A stretch of 64,000 nt of DNA from CAYNLG01 sp964397995 (GTDB taxonomy: Bacteria; Planctomycetota; Phycisphaerae; FEN-1346). Location: the NCBI GenBank assembly GCA_964397995.1, contig CAYNLG010000004.1, positions 25,333 to 89,332 of the forward strand. Direction: 5' to 3'. Made by a program: the position numbers and the translations under genes. Below, piece by piece: positions 18,118 through 26,748 of the stretch. Position 1 is the first letter of the stretch; each line of letters begins with the position of its first letter. The notes below the pieces were generated by a model. The model was not told the origin of the DNA, searched no databases, and was given only the letters and a program-made list of their open reading frames with translations.

Positions 18118-18573
18118 ATGATCGACGGCGTGAAGGTGACGGCCCTGCGGGCGATTCCTGACGAGCGCGGCCGCCTGATGGAGATGTTCCGCAGCGACGA
18201 GCCGGACTTCGAGCGGTTCGGCCAGGTCTACCTGACGACGGCCTACCCCGGCGTCGTCAAAGCCTGGCACTACCACAAGAAGCAGACCGACAACTTTGTC
18301 TGCGTCCAGGGCATGATGAAGGTCGCCCTGTACGACGCCCGCGACGACTCGCCCACCCACGGCGAGGTCAACGAGTTCTTTCTGGGGGTGTGGAACCCGG
18401 TGCGACTGCGGATTCCGCGCGGCGTCTACCATGGGTTCAAGTGCATCTCGACCGGCGAGGCCATGATCATCAACGTGCCGACCGAGGTGTACGACTACGA
18501 CGAGCCGGACGAGTTCCGGGCCCCGGCCCACTCGCCCGACATCCCGTACGACTGGGGCCGCGAGGACCGGTAG
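18118..18573 (+). CDS. RmlC-like dTDP-sugar 3,5-epimerase (short form)
   Basis: The 151-aa cupin resembles dTDP-4-dehydrorhamnose 3,5-epimerase, which inverts C3 and C5 of the dTDP-4-keto-6-deoxyglucose precursor of L-rhamnose. ERGRLMEMFR and the segment VKAWHYHKKQTDNF match the family; H51 aligns with the catalytic His of RmlC. The IPRGVYHGFKCIS strand is also typical. Standard RmlC is about 180 aa, so this is a short member and could act on another nucleotide sugar. No rmlA, rmlB or rmlD is nearby. It follows the DUF1570 gene closely, probably in one transcript. Confidence 0.8.
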   Translation: MIDGVKVTALRAIPDERGRLMEMFRSDEPDFERFGQVYLTTAYPGVVKAWHYHKKQTDNFVCVQGMMKVALYDARDDSPTHGEVNEFFLGVWNPVRLRIPRGVYHGFKCISTGEAMIINVPTEVYDYDEPDEFRAPAHSPDIPYDWGREDR

Positions 18574-18579
18574 AGCCGC

Positions 18580-20439
18580 CTATGCCCCCGCCGGCGGCCC
18601 CGCCTGCCACACGTATTCGGTTCGCCCCGCCTTGAGGCCCAGGGCCTCCGGGCCGGGCGGCCCCGCCGCGACGCCCAGCGCCTCCAGCGCCGGCGCCACC
18701 GGCATCTCGCCCTCGACCTCGACCGTCAGGCGCAACGTCTCCGGGTCGAAGTCCATCGAGAGCGTCGCCTCGCGGCTGGCGGCATCCAGACCCATGTACT
18801 CCTGCCACGCCTCCAGCGTCAGCATGGCCCGCGGCTCGGGGAACTCGACCAGGTGACTCATCCACGCGTCGCGGGCGTCGAACAGGTTGCCGTCGCTCGC
18901 GTTATCCGCAACGCGCGAGAGCAGGATCCGGCGGGGCGTCTCGGCGAAGACGTTGCCGAGGATGCGGTGCTGGCGGCAAAGGCCGTAGCGGCCGGCGACA
19001 CGGCGGTCCTTCTGCGTCAGGTGGCACGCGACGGCGTAGTGGTCGCGCACCCGGCCGAACAGGTTGCGGGCCACGAGGCACTTCTCGCCGGAATCGACGT
19101 TCGCCCCCGGGCCGGCGTAGTCCCGGTCGGCCGGAATCCCCGTCCCCCGGATGTCCCAGAACAGGTTCCCGTCGACGGCGTTCGGCGCCTGGCTGACCTC
19201 GATGTAGCACCCGCCCAGGATGCCCTCGATGTCGGCGAAGACGTTCCCCGTCACGCGCGACTCGTGGTTCAGGTAGTCCAGCCAGACGCCCGGGGCGTCG
19301 CGCAGGTGGCGGAAGACATTGCGCCGGATGAGGCAGTGGTCCGCGTGGTGGAACTTCAGGCCCCCGGTCTCCCAGAGCCGCTCCAGCGCCAGGCCCCCGA
19401 CCCGCTCCACCAGGCAGTCCTCGACGAGGGTGGCCGTGTTGTTCCGCACGGCCGCCATACCGCACACGCCGATGGCCGAGAGGGTGCACCGACGGACGAT
19501 GTGGCCGCCCTCCCCCGTCCCCGCGGGGCGGCGGTCGGCATGCCAGCTCTCTTCGCCCAGGTCCAGGCCGGTCGCGTTGACGTGCCGGATGGTGCAGTCC
19601 TCGACGATCCAGTGGTGACCGCGCCACGCCGACACGGCCGCGCGCTGCGGCACGGGCAGCCCGTCGGCCGCGTGCAGGAAGTGCAACCCGGAAACGCGGA
19701 CATAGCCAAGGTACATGGCGCGCGGGACGAAGAGCTGCTCCTGGACGGTCACTTCGAGCGTGACCCCGGCCGGGTCGGCGTCGCCCGGCAGGCGGACATG
19801 CAGCACGAGGCCCGACGGGTCGGGCCACCAGGCGCCGTCGGTGTCCAGCAGTTCGCGCGGCAGCCGCACCTGCCTCAGCGGCACGCCGTCGGCAATCACC
19901 TGGCCGCGCTTCAGCAGGAACCGGTGCGTCTCCTCCTTCGACCAGTCCGAGGTGAAGCTCGTGAACTCGGTCGAGAAGTTGTTGACGAGGAAAGGGTTAT
20001 ACCCCGGGAACCAGTCGGCGGGCATGGCGGCCATCCAAACGGGATGCCCCTCAGGGTTAGGCTCGTACTGCCCCCCCGCCCGGCCGGTAAGCCGCCACCC
20101 GCGGCTGGGTTCGGCCTCCGGCTGCCAGAGGCGCGACCCGCGGACCTCGACGTGCTCGCCGGGCGCGGCCTCGTAGGCGATCATCCGGTCGGGCCCCTCG
20201 CCGCCCCGCACGGGCCGGACGCACTCGCGGTAGACCCCCTCGTGGATGACGGCCTTCTCGCCGGGTTCCAGGATTGCGGCGGCGCGGCCAATCGTGGCAA
20301 AGGGCCGGTCTTCGCTGCCGGGCCCGTCGTCGGAGGCGTCGGGGTGGCCCTGGGCCACGTGATAGACGCGGGCATACGCGGTGCGGTCGTCCCAGAACGG
20401 GAACGGCGTCCCGTCGGGCATCAGAACGGTCTCGGACAT
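18580..20439 (-). CDS. Right-handed parallel beta-helix protein (DUF1565-like)
   Basis: The 619-aa protein opens with the DUF1565 pattern DGPGSEDRPFATIGRAAAIL and GEKAVIHEGVYRE, seen in carbohydrate-active beta-helix proteins. The centre (about 230-480) is built of short repeats of the kind HHWIVEDCTIRHVNATG, CLIRRNVFRHLRDA and RVTGNVFADIEG, each one rung of a parallel beta-helix. The C-terminal 90 residues form a distinct domain. There is no signal peptide, so it may be cytoplasmic or use another export route. The likely role is binding, cleaving or epimerising a polysaccharide. Polysaccharide lyase activity cannot be assigned because no family catalytic motif is recognised. Confidence 0.75.
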   Translation of the reverse strand: MSETVLMPDGTPFPFWDDRTAYARVYHVAQGHPDASDDGPGSEDRPFATIGRAAAILEPGEKAVIHEGVYRECVRPVRGGEGPDRMIAYEAAPGEHVEVRGSRLWQPEAEPSRGWRLTGRAGGQYEPNPEGHPVWMAAMPADWFPGYNPFLVNNFSTEFTSFTSDWSKEETHRFLLKRGQVIADGVPLRQVRLPRELLDTDGAWWPDPSGLVLHVRLPGDADPAGVTLEVTVQEQLFVPRAMYLGYVRVSGLHFLHAADGLPVPQRAAVSAWRGHHWIVEDCTIRHVNATGLDLGEESWHADRRPAGTGEGGHIVRRCTLSAIGVCGMAAVRNNTATLVEDCLVERVGGLALERLWETGGLKFHHADHCLIRRNVFRHLRDAPGVWLDYLNHESRVTGNVFADIEGILGGCYIEVSQAPNAVDGNLFWDIRGTGIPADRDYAGPGANVDSGEKCLVARNLFGRVRDHYAVACHLTQKDRRVAGRYGLCRQHRILGNVFAETPRRILLSRVADNASDGNLFDARDAWMSHLVEFPEPRAMLTLEAWQEYMGLDAASREATLSMDFDPETLRLTVEVEGEMPVAPALEALGVAAGPPGPEALGLKAGRTEYVWQAGPPAGA

Positions 20440-20483
20440 GGGCAGGCTTTCATGTCAGATGCGGCGGAACGGGGTGTGCGGCG

Positions 20484-20521
20484 GATAAAGGAAGGGGCCC
20501 CGCCATCGGCAACGGAGCCCC
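20484..20521 (-). terminator. Terminator after the ferritin gene
   Basis: On the minus strand GGGGCTCCG (20513-20521) pairs with CGGGGCCCC (20494-20502), with one G-U pair, and is followed by TTCCTTTATCC. It begins 14 bp beyond the ferritin stop codon. Confidence 0.6.
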
Positions 20522-20534
20522 GTAGCGCGTCCGG

Positions 20535-21026
20535 TCAGCTGCCGCGGCGACCGAGATGGGCGTCCATCATGAACAGACCGTTCGGCGACTTCTGGACCTT
20601 GGCCAGCTTCTCGACGATCTCGCTGGCGTTGGCCTCTTCCTCGACCTGCTCCGTGACGAACCACTGGAGCATGAACTCGGCGGCCTTGTCGTTCTCGGCC
20701 CGGGCCGTGTCGACGAGGGCGTCGATCATTCCCGTCACCTTCTGCTCGTGCTCGTAGGCCGCCTGGAAAATGGCCAGCGGGGACTCGAAGTCCGTCGGCG
20801 GCGCGTCGATGGCCGCCAGCGTCACGCGTCCCCCGCGGTCCAGCACGTGGGCGTACAGCTTCATGGCGTGCTCGCGTTCCTCCTCGGCCTGGAGGTCCAT
20901 CCAGCGGGCCATGCCGGGGAAGTTCTCGGCCCCCAGCCACGCCGCCATCGACTGGTACATGTAGCCCGAGTACAGCTCGGCGTTGATCTGGTCGTTGAGG
21001 ACCTTTTCCATCTTCGGACTCAGCAT
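20535..21026 (-). CDS. ftnA: Ferritin (bacterial non-heme)
   Basis: The 163-aa protein forms the four-helix bundle of a 24-subunit iron-storage cage. Ferroxidase ligands are visible: the Glu in INAELYSGY, the Glu/His pair in EEEREHAMKLY, the Glu in YEHEQKVTG and Gln/Glu in FVTEQVEEEA. The length matches FtnA (about 165 aa). AAAGGA precedes the ATG at 21026; the upstream in-frame extension is rejected because the promoter at 21076-21104 overlaps it. A terminator follows, so it is monocistronic. No iron-responsive box was recognised. Confidence 0.94.
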   Translation of the reverse strand: MLSPKMEKVLNDQINAELYSGYMYQSMAAWLGAENFPGMARWMDLQAEEEREHAMKLYAHVLDRGGRVTLAAIDAPPTDFESPLAIFQAAYEHEQKVTGMIDALVDTARAENDKAAEFMLQWFVTEQVEEEANASEIVEKLAKVQKSPNGLFMMDAHLGRRGS

Positions 21027-21075
21027 CGTCGGTTCCTTTCGATCTCCACGGTGCGTGCGAAACGGCGGTTCAGAC

Positions 21076-21104
21076 AGTCTAGGCGCGCCCCGGCCGGAGT
21101 TCAA
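21076..21104 (-). promoter_or_regulatory. Ferritin promoter
   Basis: On the minus strand TTGAAC (21099-21104) and TAGACT (21076-21081) are 17 bp apart. The predicted start near 21069 gives a leader of about 43 nt. Confidence 0.55.
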
Positions 21105-21137
21105 GCCGTGTTATCCGGGTCGACACCGGCCCTCCGC

Positions 21138-22613
21138 CTATTCGTAGATGTGCGTCGATTCGGTCTCCTCGACGACCGTCACCGTCTGGTCCGTCTTCAT
21201 CGTCGTACGGAAGCGGACGTCACCCGTCCCCGTCCCCTTCACGACGACCGTGAAAACGGCCTCGGCCTTCGGAGCCAGCGGCCCGAACGGGGCGAACCGG
21301 ACCCGCCGGCCGCTGACGCTCGCCTCGGTCGGCCCGTCGGCCGAAACGAAGCTCTGCTCGGGCGGCAACTCGCACGTGATGGCGATGCCCGTGTCCGGCG
21401 CAGAGCCCTGGTTGGTCACCGTGATGCGGTACGTCTCGTTCGCACCGACCTCGATCGGGTCGGCCACGTCCACCACCTCCAGCAGGATGGCGGGGATGCC
21501 CTCGACGCGGGTGGTATGGCGGCCCTCGGCCTGGACGCACGTGGCCCGGGCCGTGGCGACATTGTCGAGCGTGCCTCTCTGCCGGGCCACGACGGTCAGG
21601 CTCACGGTCTTCGACGCCCCGGCGGCCAGGGTGCCCAGGCTCCAGACCACCTCCCCGCCGCGCAGCTGCCCGCCGCCCGTCGCCTCCCTGAACGTCGCCC
21701 CGGCCGGCACCGGGTCGGTCAGGACCGCGTTCGTCACGTCCACCTTGCCGGTGTTGGCAACGGTGATCTCGAAGGTGATGGGCCGGCCGACATACCGCAT
21801 CTCAGGGCCGGTCTTGGTGACTTTGAGCTTCGGCTCGTGCACCACGGTGGTCGTCGTGTTCGAGGTCGCCTCCAGCCCGCCGTCGGCCGTGACCGTGGCG
21901 GTGTTCCGGTAGGTGCCCGGCCCGCTCGCGCGAAGCCGGACCTCGAATTCGCGGCTCTGGCCCGGCGCGAGGTCACCGGCGCTGAACGTGACCCGCGACT
22001 GGCCGTCCCCGGTGGTCAGCCCTCGCGGCAAGGGGTCGGTCACGGTGACGTTCCGTGCCACGCCCGTGCCGCTGTTGCGGACGCGGAACCGGACCGGCAG
22101 GATCTGGCACGTCAGCGCCTCCGCCGGGGCCGCCTTCGCGATCTCCAGCACCGGCTGGACCGCCTCGACTTCCATGCACACGTCCGGGTTCGTCCAGGAG
22201 ACCCGGGCGCACGCGCGGTGCGTCCCGGTCGCGCCGGCGACGGCCGTCACGGTGACCGTCTTCGACGCCCCGGCCGCCAGCGTCCCGAGGTCCCACGTCA
22301 GTGGCCCGCGCCCGGACGCCGCCGGCGACGTGCCCCGCACCGTCAGGTTGCCCGCCGGTGTCTCCACCAGCTGCACCCCCGCAAGCGGGGCCGGCGACAC
22401 GTTCTGCACGGTGATCGTGTACTCGAACGGCTGGCCGACGCGGACGGTGCCGGGGGCCTGGCGCCGGACGAGCACGGGACTGGAGGCCTGGCGGGCCGTC
22501 GGCACGTAGGCGGCCACGGCCTCGGGCGCGGCGGCGCGGGCGGCGCCGGCAACGCCGACGACCGCGATACAGAAGGCCGACAGGACCAGCAGTGGATTGC
22601 GAAGGACGGGCAT
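21138..22613 (-). CDS. Exported surface protein with DUF11 repeats
   Basis: The 491-aa protein has a signal peptide (NPLLVLSAFCIAVVGVAGAARA, cut near residue 27; shown here by its ends NPLLVL...AARA). Four immunoglobulin-like DUF11 repeats of about 110 residues follow, each with a VG-x-P-F-Y-T-I-x-V-x-N strand and a D-P-L-P-x-G turn; examples are GQPFEYTITVQNVS, GRPITFEITVANTG and ANETYRITVTNQGS. Two repeats share the phrase WSLGTLAAGASKTV or WDLGTLAAGASKTV. DUF11 proteins are large surface adhesion or wall components, common in planctomycetes. GGAG precedes the ATG at 22613. Confidence 0.85.
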   Translation of the reverse strand: MPVLRNPLLVLSAFCIAVVGVAGAARAAAPEAVAAYVPTARQASSPVLVRRQAPGTVRVGQPFEYTITVQNVSPAPLAGVQLVETPAGNLTVRGTSPAASGRGPLTWDLGTLAAGASKTVTVTAVAGATGTHRACARVSWTNPDVCMEVEAVQPVLEIAKAAPAEALTCQILPVRFRVRNSGTGVARNVTVTDPLPRGLTTGDGQSRVTFSAGDLAPGQSREFEVRLRASGPGTYRNTATVTADGGLEATSNTTTTVVHEPKLKVTKTGPEMRYVGRPITFEITVANTGKVDVTNAVLTDPVPAGATFREATGGGQLRGGEVVWSLGTLAAGASKTVSLTVVARQRGTLDNVATARATCVQAEGRHTTRVEGIPAILLEVVDVADPIEVGANETYRITVTNQGSAPDTGIAITCELPPEQSFVSADGPTEASVSGRRVRFAPFGPLAPKAEAVFTVVVKGTGTGDVRFRTTMKTDQTVTVVEETESTHIYE

Positions 22614-22706
22614 GGGATGCTCCTCAGGTGGCGGGGGTCGGCGGCGTCCCCCGGGGGCGACGGGTCGGCGGAAGGCGCCACGGCGGCGCCCCGGGTATCC
22701 GACCCC

Positions 22707-22736
22707 ATTATGGCCCGCCCGCGCCGCCCGGGGCAA
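22707..22736 (-). promoter_or_regulatory. Promoter of the DUF11 gene
   Basis: On the minus strand TTGCCC (22731-22736) and CATAAT (22707-22712) are 18 bp apart, about 94 bp before the start codon. It is divergent from the ribBA promoter. Confidence 0.45.
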
Positions 22737-22769
22737 GGCCGGACTCACTCCGCCGGCCCGGTCCCGGCC

Positions 22770-22798
22770 TTGATTCGCGCCCGGGGCGGCGGTACGAT
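22770..22798 (+). promoter_or_regulatory. Promoter of ribBA, implying a nearly leaderless mRNA
   Basis: TTGATT (22770-22775) and TACGAT (22793-22798) are 17 bp apart. The ATG at 22808 lies only 9 bp after the -10 box, and no ribosome-binding site precedes it. Confidence 0.45.
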
Positions 22799-22807
22799 TG
22801 TTTCACT

Positions 22808-24064
22808 ATGGATACCCCTTTCGCGCCCGTCCCGGAGGTGCTCGAGGCCCTGAAGGCCGGACGCCTCATCGTCCTCGTCGACGACGAGCAGCGCGAGAAC
22901 GAGGGCGACCTCGTCTGCGCCGCCCAACGGGCCACCCCCGAGGGCATCAACTTCATGGCCGTCGAGGGGCGCGGCCTCATCTGTCTGCCCATGGCCGGGG
23001 ACCTGATCGACCGTCTCGGTCTCCCCCAGCAGACCGCCGAGAACACCGCCGCCTTCGGCACCGCCTTCACCGTCAGCGTCGATGCCGCCACCGGCATCAC
23101 CACCGGCATCAGTGCCGCCGACCGGGCGCGCACCATCCGCGCGGCCGTGGCCGACGACGCCGGCCCCGAAGACCTCGTCCGGCCCGGGCACGTCTTCCCG
23201 ATCCGGGCGCGGGACGGCGGCGTGCTGGTGCGGGCCGGCCAGACGGAGGGCAGCGTGGACCTGGCGCGCCTGGCGGGCCTGAAACCGGCCGCCGTCATCT
23301 GCGAAATCATGCGCGACGACGGGGCCATGGCCCGGCTGCCCGACCTGATCGACTTCTGCCGGAAGCACGGCCTGCTGATGTGCAGCGTCGCCCAGGTCAT
23401 CGAGTACCGCCACCGGCGCGAGCAACTCGTATGCCGCGCCGCCCGCGCCACGCTCCCGACGCGCCACGCGACCTTCGACATCCACGTCTACGAGAGCCTC
23501 GTGGACCCGTACCCGCACGTCGCCCTGACCCTCGGGGGCATCGGCGTGCCCGACGCCGGCGGCCGCATGTCCGTCCAGACCGAGCCCGTGCTGGCACGCA
23601 TCCACTCGGAGTGCCTGACGGGCGACGTCTTCGGCAGCCGCTCGTGCGACTGCGGCGAGCAACTCGACGCCGCCATGGCCGCCATCGCCCAAGCCGGCCG
23701 CGGCGCCATCGTCTACATGCGCCAGGAAGGGCGCGGCATCGGGCTGACGAACAAGATCCGTGCCTACCACCTGCAGCAGGAACACGGCATGGACACCGTC
23801 GAGGCCAACGAGGCCCTCGGCTTCAAGCCCGACCTTCGGGAGTACGGCATCGGCGCCCAGATCCTCGTGGACCTGGGCATCCGCGAGGTGCGGCTGATGA
23901 CGAACAACCCGCGCAAGGTGGTCGCCCTGACCGGGTACGACGTGCGGATCGTCGAGCGCGTGCCGCTGGTGTGCCCGGCCAACGAGGCCAACCGCCGCTA
24001 CCTCGACACCAAACGCGACAAGATGGGCCACCTGTTCCACGAGGGCGGCGCCGGCGAGGCCTGA
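22808..24064 (+). CDS. ribBA: Bifunctional DHBP synthase / GTP cyclohydrolase II
   Basis: The 418-aa protein supplies both precursors of riboflavin. Residues 1-205 are 3,4-dihydroxy-2-butanone-4-phosphate synthase, with the acidic loop DDEQRENEGDLV and the PGHVFPIRA and EGSVDLARLAG motifs. Residues 210-418 are GTP cyclohydrolase II, with zinc ligands in HSECLTGDVFGSRSCDCG and the catalytic MRQEGRGIGL segment. The ATG at 22808 fits the family start; the longer frame overlaps the promoter. No ribosome site precedes it. No FMN riboswitch fits in the short upstream gap, and no other rib gene is nearby. Confidence 0.96.
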   Translation: MDTPFAPVPEVLEALKAGRLIVLVDDEQRENEGDLVCAAQRATPEGINFMAVEGRGLICLPMAGDLIDRLGLPQQTAENTAAFGTAFTVSVDAATGITTGISAADRARTIRAAVADDAGPEDLVRPGHVFPIRARDGGVLVRAGQTEGSVDLARLAGLKPAAVICEIMRDDGAMARLPDLIDFCRKHGLLMCSVAQVIEYRHRREQLVCRAARATLPTRHATFDIHVYESLVDPYPHVALTLGGIGVPDAGGRMSVQTEPVLARIHSECLTGDVFGSRSCDCGEQLDAAMAAIAQAGRGAIVYMRQEGRGIGLTNKIRAYHLQQEHGMDTVEANEALGFKPDLREYGIGAQILVDLGIREVRLMTNNPRKVVALTGYDVRIVERVPLVCPANEANRRYLDTKRDKMGHLFHEGGAGEA

Positions 24065-24111
24065 CACGCCGCCGCACCGCGCCGCGCGTGCAAATGACGA
24101 AGGGGGAGGCG

Positions 24112-25071
24112 ATGCGCCGCATCCGGCTCGCAATGCTTCTCGTGGCCGTGCCGTGGGTGGCCGCCTGTGCCCCGGGCCCAACCGTCGAGGTGGAGTCCGG
24201 CGACGCGGCCGTGACGGCCTTCGTCAGCATCCTGCCCCAAGCCTGGTTCGTCGAGCGGATCGGCGGCCAGCACGTCGCCGTCGAGGTCCTGGTCGGCCCC
24301 GGCGAGAGCCCCGCGACCTACGATCCCACGCTGAAGCAACTGGCGCGCCTCGGCCGCGCCGACGTCTTCTTCCGCATCGGCGTACCTTTCGAGACCGCGC
24401 GGATGCCCCGCATCCGCGACCAGTTCCCCGACCTGCGGGTCGTCGACTGCAACGAGGGAATCGATCTGGCCGCATCCGAGGCGGACGAGGCGGCCCCGGT
24501 CGCCCACGGCAACGACCACGCCGACGACCATGACCACGGCCATGACCACGACCATGGCGGCGGAGACCCGCACACGTGGATGTCGCCGGTCCTGGCGAAG
24601 CGGCAGGCCCGGACCATCGCGGAGGCCCTGGCCGACCTCGACCCGGCCCACGCCGAGGCCTATCAAGCGAACCTGGAGCAGGTGCTTGCGGATCTGGACG
24701 CCCTGCACCAGGACCTCCAGGAGACGCTCGCCCCGCTCGCCGGCCGCACGCTCTACGTCTTCCATCCGGCGTACGGCCATTTCGCCCGGACGTACGGCCT
24801 GGAGCAGGTGGCGGTGGAGCGCGGCGGGAAGAGTCCGGACCTGCGGAGCCTGGGCCGCCTGATCCAGCGGGCCAAGGCCGACGGCGTCCGCGTCATCTTC
24901 GTCCAGCCCCAGTTCGAGTCCGACGCCGCCCGGACCATCGCCGAGGCCATCGGCGGGGCCGTCGTCCCCATGGACCCGCTCGCCCGGGACTACCTCGCGA
25001 ACCTGCGGCGGATGGCGGAGGCCGTCCGCGAGGGGCTCGCCGGCGGCGCCGAGGAGGGAGGCGGCCCGTGA
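24112..25071 (+). CDS. znuA: Zinc/manganese ABC transporter substrate-binding lipoprotein
   Basis: The 319-aa protein captures metal outside the membrane and delivers it to the permease. A lipoprotein signal ends in the lipobox VAAC (about residues 16-19). The cluster A-I solute-binding fold follows, with a His/Asp-rich loop (HADDHDHGHDHDHGG, about 138-152), the ligand-bearing FHPAYGHFARTYGL segment and a C-terminal Asp in PMDPLARDY. The His-rich loop is typical of zinc-type ZnuA. GGGGGAGG precedes the ATG at 24112; an in-frame ATG lies 18 bp upstream. It overlaps znuC by GTGA and is followed by znuB, giving a complete transporter. Confidence 0.92.
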   Translation: MRRIRLAMLLVAVPWVAACAPGPTVEVESGDAAVTAFVSILPQAWFVERIGGQHVAVEVLVGPGESPATYDPTLKQLARLGRADVFFRIGVPFETARMPRIRDQFPDLRVVDCNEGIDLAASEADEAAPVAHGNDHADDHDHGHDHDHGGGDPHTWMSPVLAKRQARTIAEALADLDPAHAEAYQANLEQVLADLDALHQDLQETLAPLAGRTLYVFHPAYGHFARTYGLEQVAVERGGKSPDLRSLGRLIQRAKADGVRVIFVQPQFESDAARTIAEAIGGAVVPMDPLARDYLANLRRMAEAVREGLAGGAEEGGGP

Positions 25072-25883
25072 CGGACGCGGCCCCCACGGCCCAGGTCCCC
25101 CCCGCGCGCGACCATGACGAGGCCCCCGCGGTGCGGATGGCGGGCGTCGAGTTCGCCTACGACGAGCCGCTCGTCCTGGAGGCCGTCGACCTGGCGGTTC
25201 AGCCCCGCGAATTCGTCTGCTTCGTCGGCCCGAACGGCGGCGGCAAGACGACCCTCGTCAAGCTCATTCTCGGTCTGCTTCGGCCGCGGCGCGGCCGCGT
25301 CGAGGTCTTCGGCGCGGCCCCGCCCCAGGCCCGCCACCGGATGGGCTATGTCGCCCAGCGGGCCGACCTGGACCCGAAGTTCCCCGTCAACGTGATGGAC
25401 GTCGTCCTCATGGGCCGCCTCGGCCGCACCGACGGCCACAAGGGCGACCGCGAGGCCGCCGAAGCCGCTCTCGAAAAGGTGGGCCTCGCGGACCAGCGCC
25501 GCCGCCCCTTCTCGGCCCTCTCGGGAGGGCAGCGCCAGCGGGCGCTCATCGCCCGGGCCCTGGCGGCCGAGCCCGACCTGCTGATCCTCGACGAGCCCAC
25601 CGCCAGCCTCGACGTCGCCATCGAACGCGAGTTCTACGAACTGCTCCAGGGCCTTACGGACCGCCTGACCGTGCTCCTGGTCTCGCACGACATCGGCTTC
25701 GTCTCCGAGGTCGTCGGCAAGGTCGTCTGCGTCCGCCGCACCGTTGCCGTCCACCCCACCAGTGACCTCACCGGCGACCTGATGCAGGAGCTCTACGGGA
25801 CGGACGTGCGCCTGGTGCGGCACGACCACGCGTGTGCCCTGGCGGACCGGCCGCCCAAGGAGGAGCCCCCGGCCGATGGCTGA
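25068..25883 (+). CDS. znuC: Zinc/manganese ABC transporter ATPase
   Basis: The 271-aa ATPase powers the metal importer. Walker A is GPNGGGKTT, the signature is LSGGQRQR, Walker B is LLILDEPTASLD, and the switch His is in LLVSHDIGFV. The first 22 residues are a Pro/Ala/Asp-rich extension before the nucleotide-binding domain. The GTG at 25068 overlaps the znuA stop (GTGA) and the 3' end overlaps znuB by 8 bp, so the three genes are tightly coupled. Confidence 0.94.
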   Translation: MTDAAPTAQVPPARDHDEAPAVRMAGVEFAYDEPLVLEAVDLAVQPREFVCFVGPNGGGKTTLVKLILGLLRPRRGRVEVFGAAPPQARHRMGYVAQRADLDPKFPVNVMDVVLMGRLGRTDGHKGDREAAEAALEKVGLADQRRRPFSALSGGQRQRALIARALAAEPDLLILDEPTASLDVAIEREFYELLQGLTDRLTVLLVSHDIGFVSEVVGKVVCVRRTVAVHPTSDLTGDLMQELYGTDVRLVRHDHACALADRPPKEEPPADG

Positions 25884-26736
25884 GTTCCTCGACGCCCTCG
25901 CCTCCGAGCCCCTCGTCCAGCGGGCCGTCCTCACGGCGCTCCTCGCCTCGGTCGCCACCGGCGTCGTCGGCAGCTACATCGTGACGCGGCGGATCACGTA
26001 CCTGGCCGGCGGCATCGCCCACTGCGTCCTCGGGGGCATCGGCGCCGCCGTGTACCTGCGCGAGGTCCACGGCTGGACGTGGCTCAGCCCCCTGGCCGGG
26101 GCGTTGGCGGCGGCGCTGGCGGCGGCCCTGGTCATCGGCTTTGTTTCGCTCCGCTGGAAGGAACGCGAAGACACCACCATCAGCGCCCTCTGGGCCGTCG
26201 GCATGGCCGCCGGCATCCTCTTCCTCTGGCGGACCCCCGGCTACCAGGGCGACCTTATGACCTATCTCTTCGGCAACATCTCCATGGTCGGCCGCGGCGA
26301 CCTCTGGCTTCTGGTGGCTCTGGACGTGGTCGTCGTAGGCGCCAGCCTCGCCTTCTACCGGCCGCTGCTGGCGGTCTGCTTCGACGAGGAGTTCGCCCGG
26401 ACGCGGGGCCTGGCGGTCGACGCCTACTACCTGCTGCTGATGGCCCTGACGGCCTTGACGGTGGTCCTGCTCGTCACGGTCGTCGGCATCGTCATGGTCA
26501 TCGCCCTCCTGACGTTACCCGTGGCGACGGCCGGCCGGTTTACGGGCCGCCTGTGGCAGATGATGGCCTTGGCCACCGCCCTGAGCGCCCTCTACGCCCT
26601 GGCCGGCCTGGGCGTGAGCTACGGACCCGAACTCCCGCCCGGCGCGACCATCATCCTCATCGCCGGGCTCGGCTACCTGCTGGCCCTCATGGGCGGGGCG
26701 ATCTGGGGGCGGGTCAAGGCGGCGTCCGGGCCGTAG
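25876..26736 (+). CDS. znuB: Zinc/manganese ABC transporter permease
   Basis: The 286-aa protein has about eight hydrophobic segments and the ABC-3 family pattern: LTALLASVATGVVGSYIVTRR near the N-terminus (split here: LTALLASVATG then VVGSYIVTRR), TYLAGGIAHCVLGG, and the GIVMVIALLTLPVATA segment that contacts the ATPase. It forms the membrane channel for metal import with ZnuA and ZnuC. The ATG at 25876 overlaps znuC by 8 bp. The gene converges with the sigma-factor gene, leaving 12 bp between stops. Confidence 0.93.
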   Translation: MAEFLDALASEPLVQRAVLTALLASVATGVVGSYIVTRRITYLAGGIAHCVLGGIGAAVYLREVHGWTWLSPLAGALAAALAAALVIGFVSLRWKEREDTTISALWAVGMAAGILFLWRTPGYQGDLMTYLFGNISMVGRGDLWLLVALDVVVVGASLAFYRPLLAVCFDEEFARTRGLAVDAYYLLLMALTALTVVLLVTVVGIVMVIALLTLPVATAGRFTGRLWQMMALATALSALYALAGLGVSYGPELPPGATIILIAGLGYLLALMGGAIWGRVKAASGP

Positions 26737-26748
26737 GCGGGCCGCCGG

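Noticed and set aside
18853..20757. A 634-aa plus-strand open frame opposite the beta-helix gene
   Set aside because: It crosses the ferritin terminator and the start of another gene and shows no recognisable domain.
22740..22808. FMN riboswitch upstream of ribBA
   Set aside because: The gap to the promoter and divergent gene is too short and contains no RFN-element sequence.
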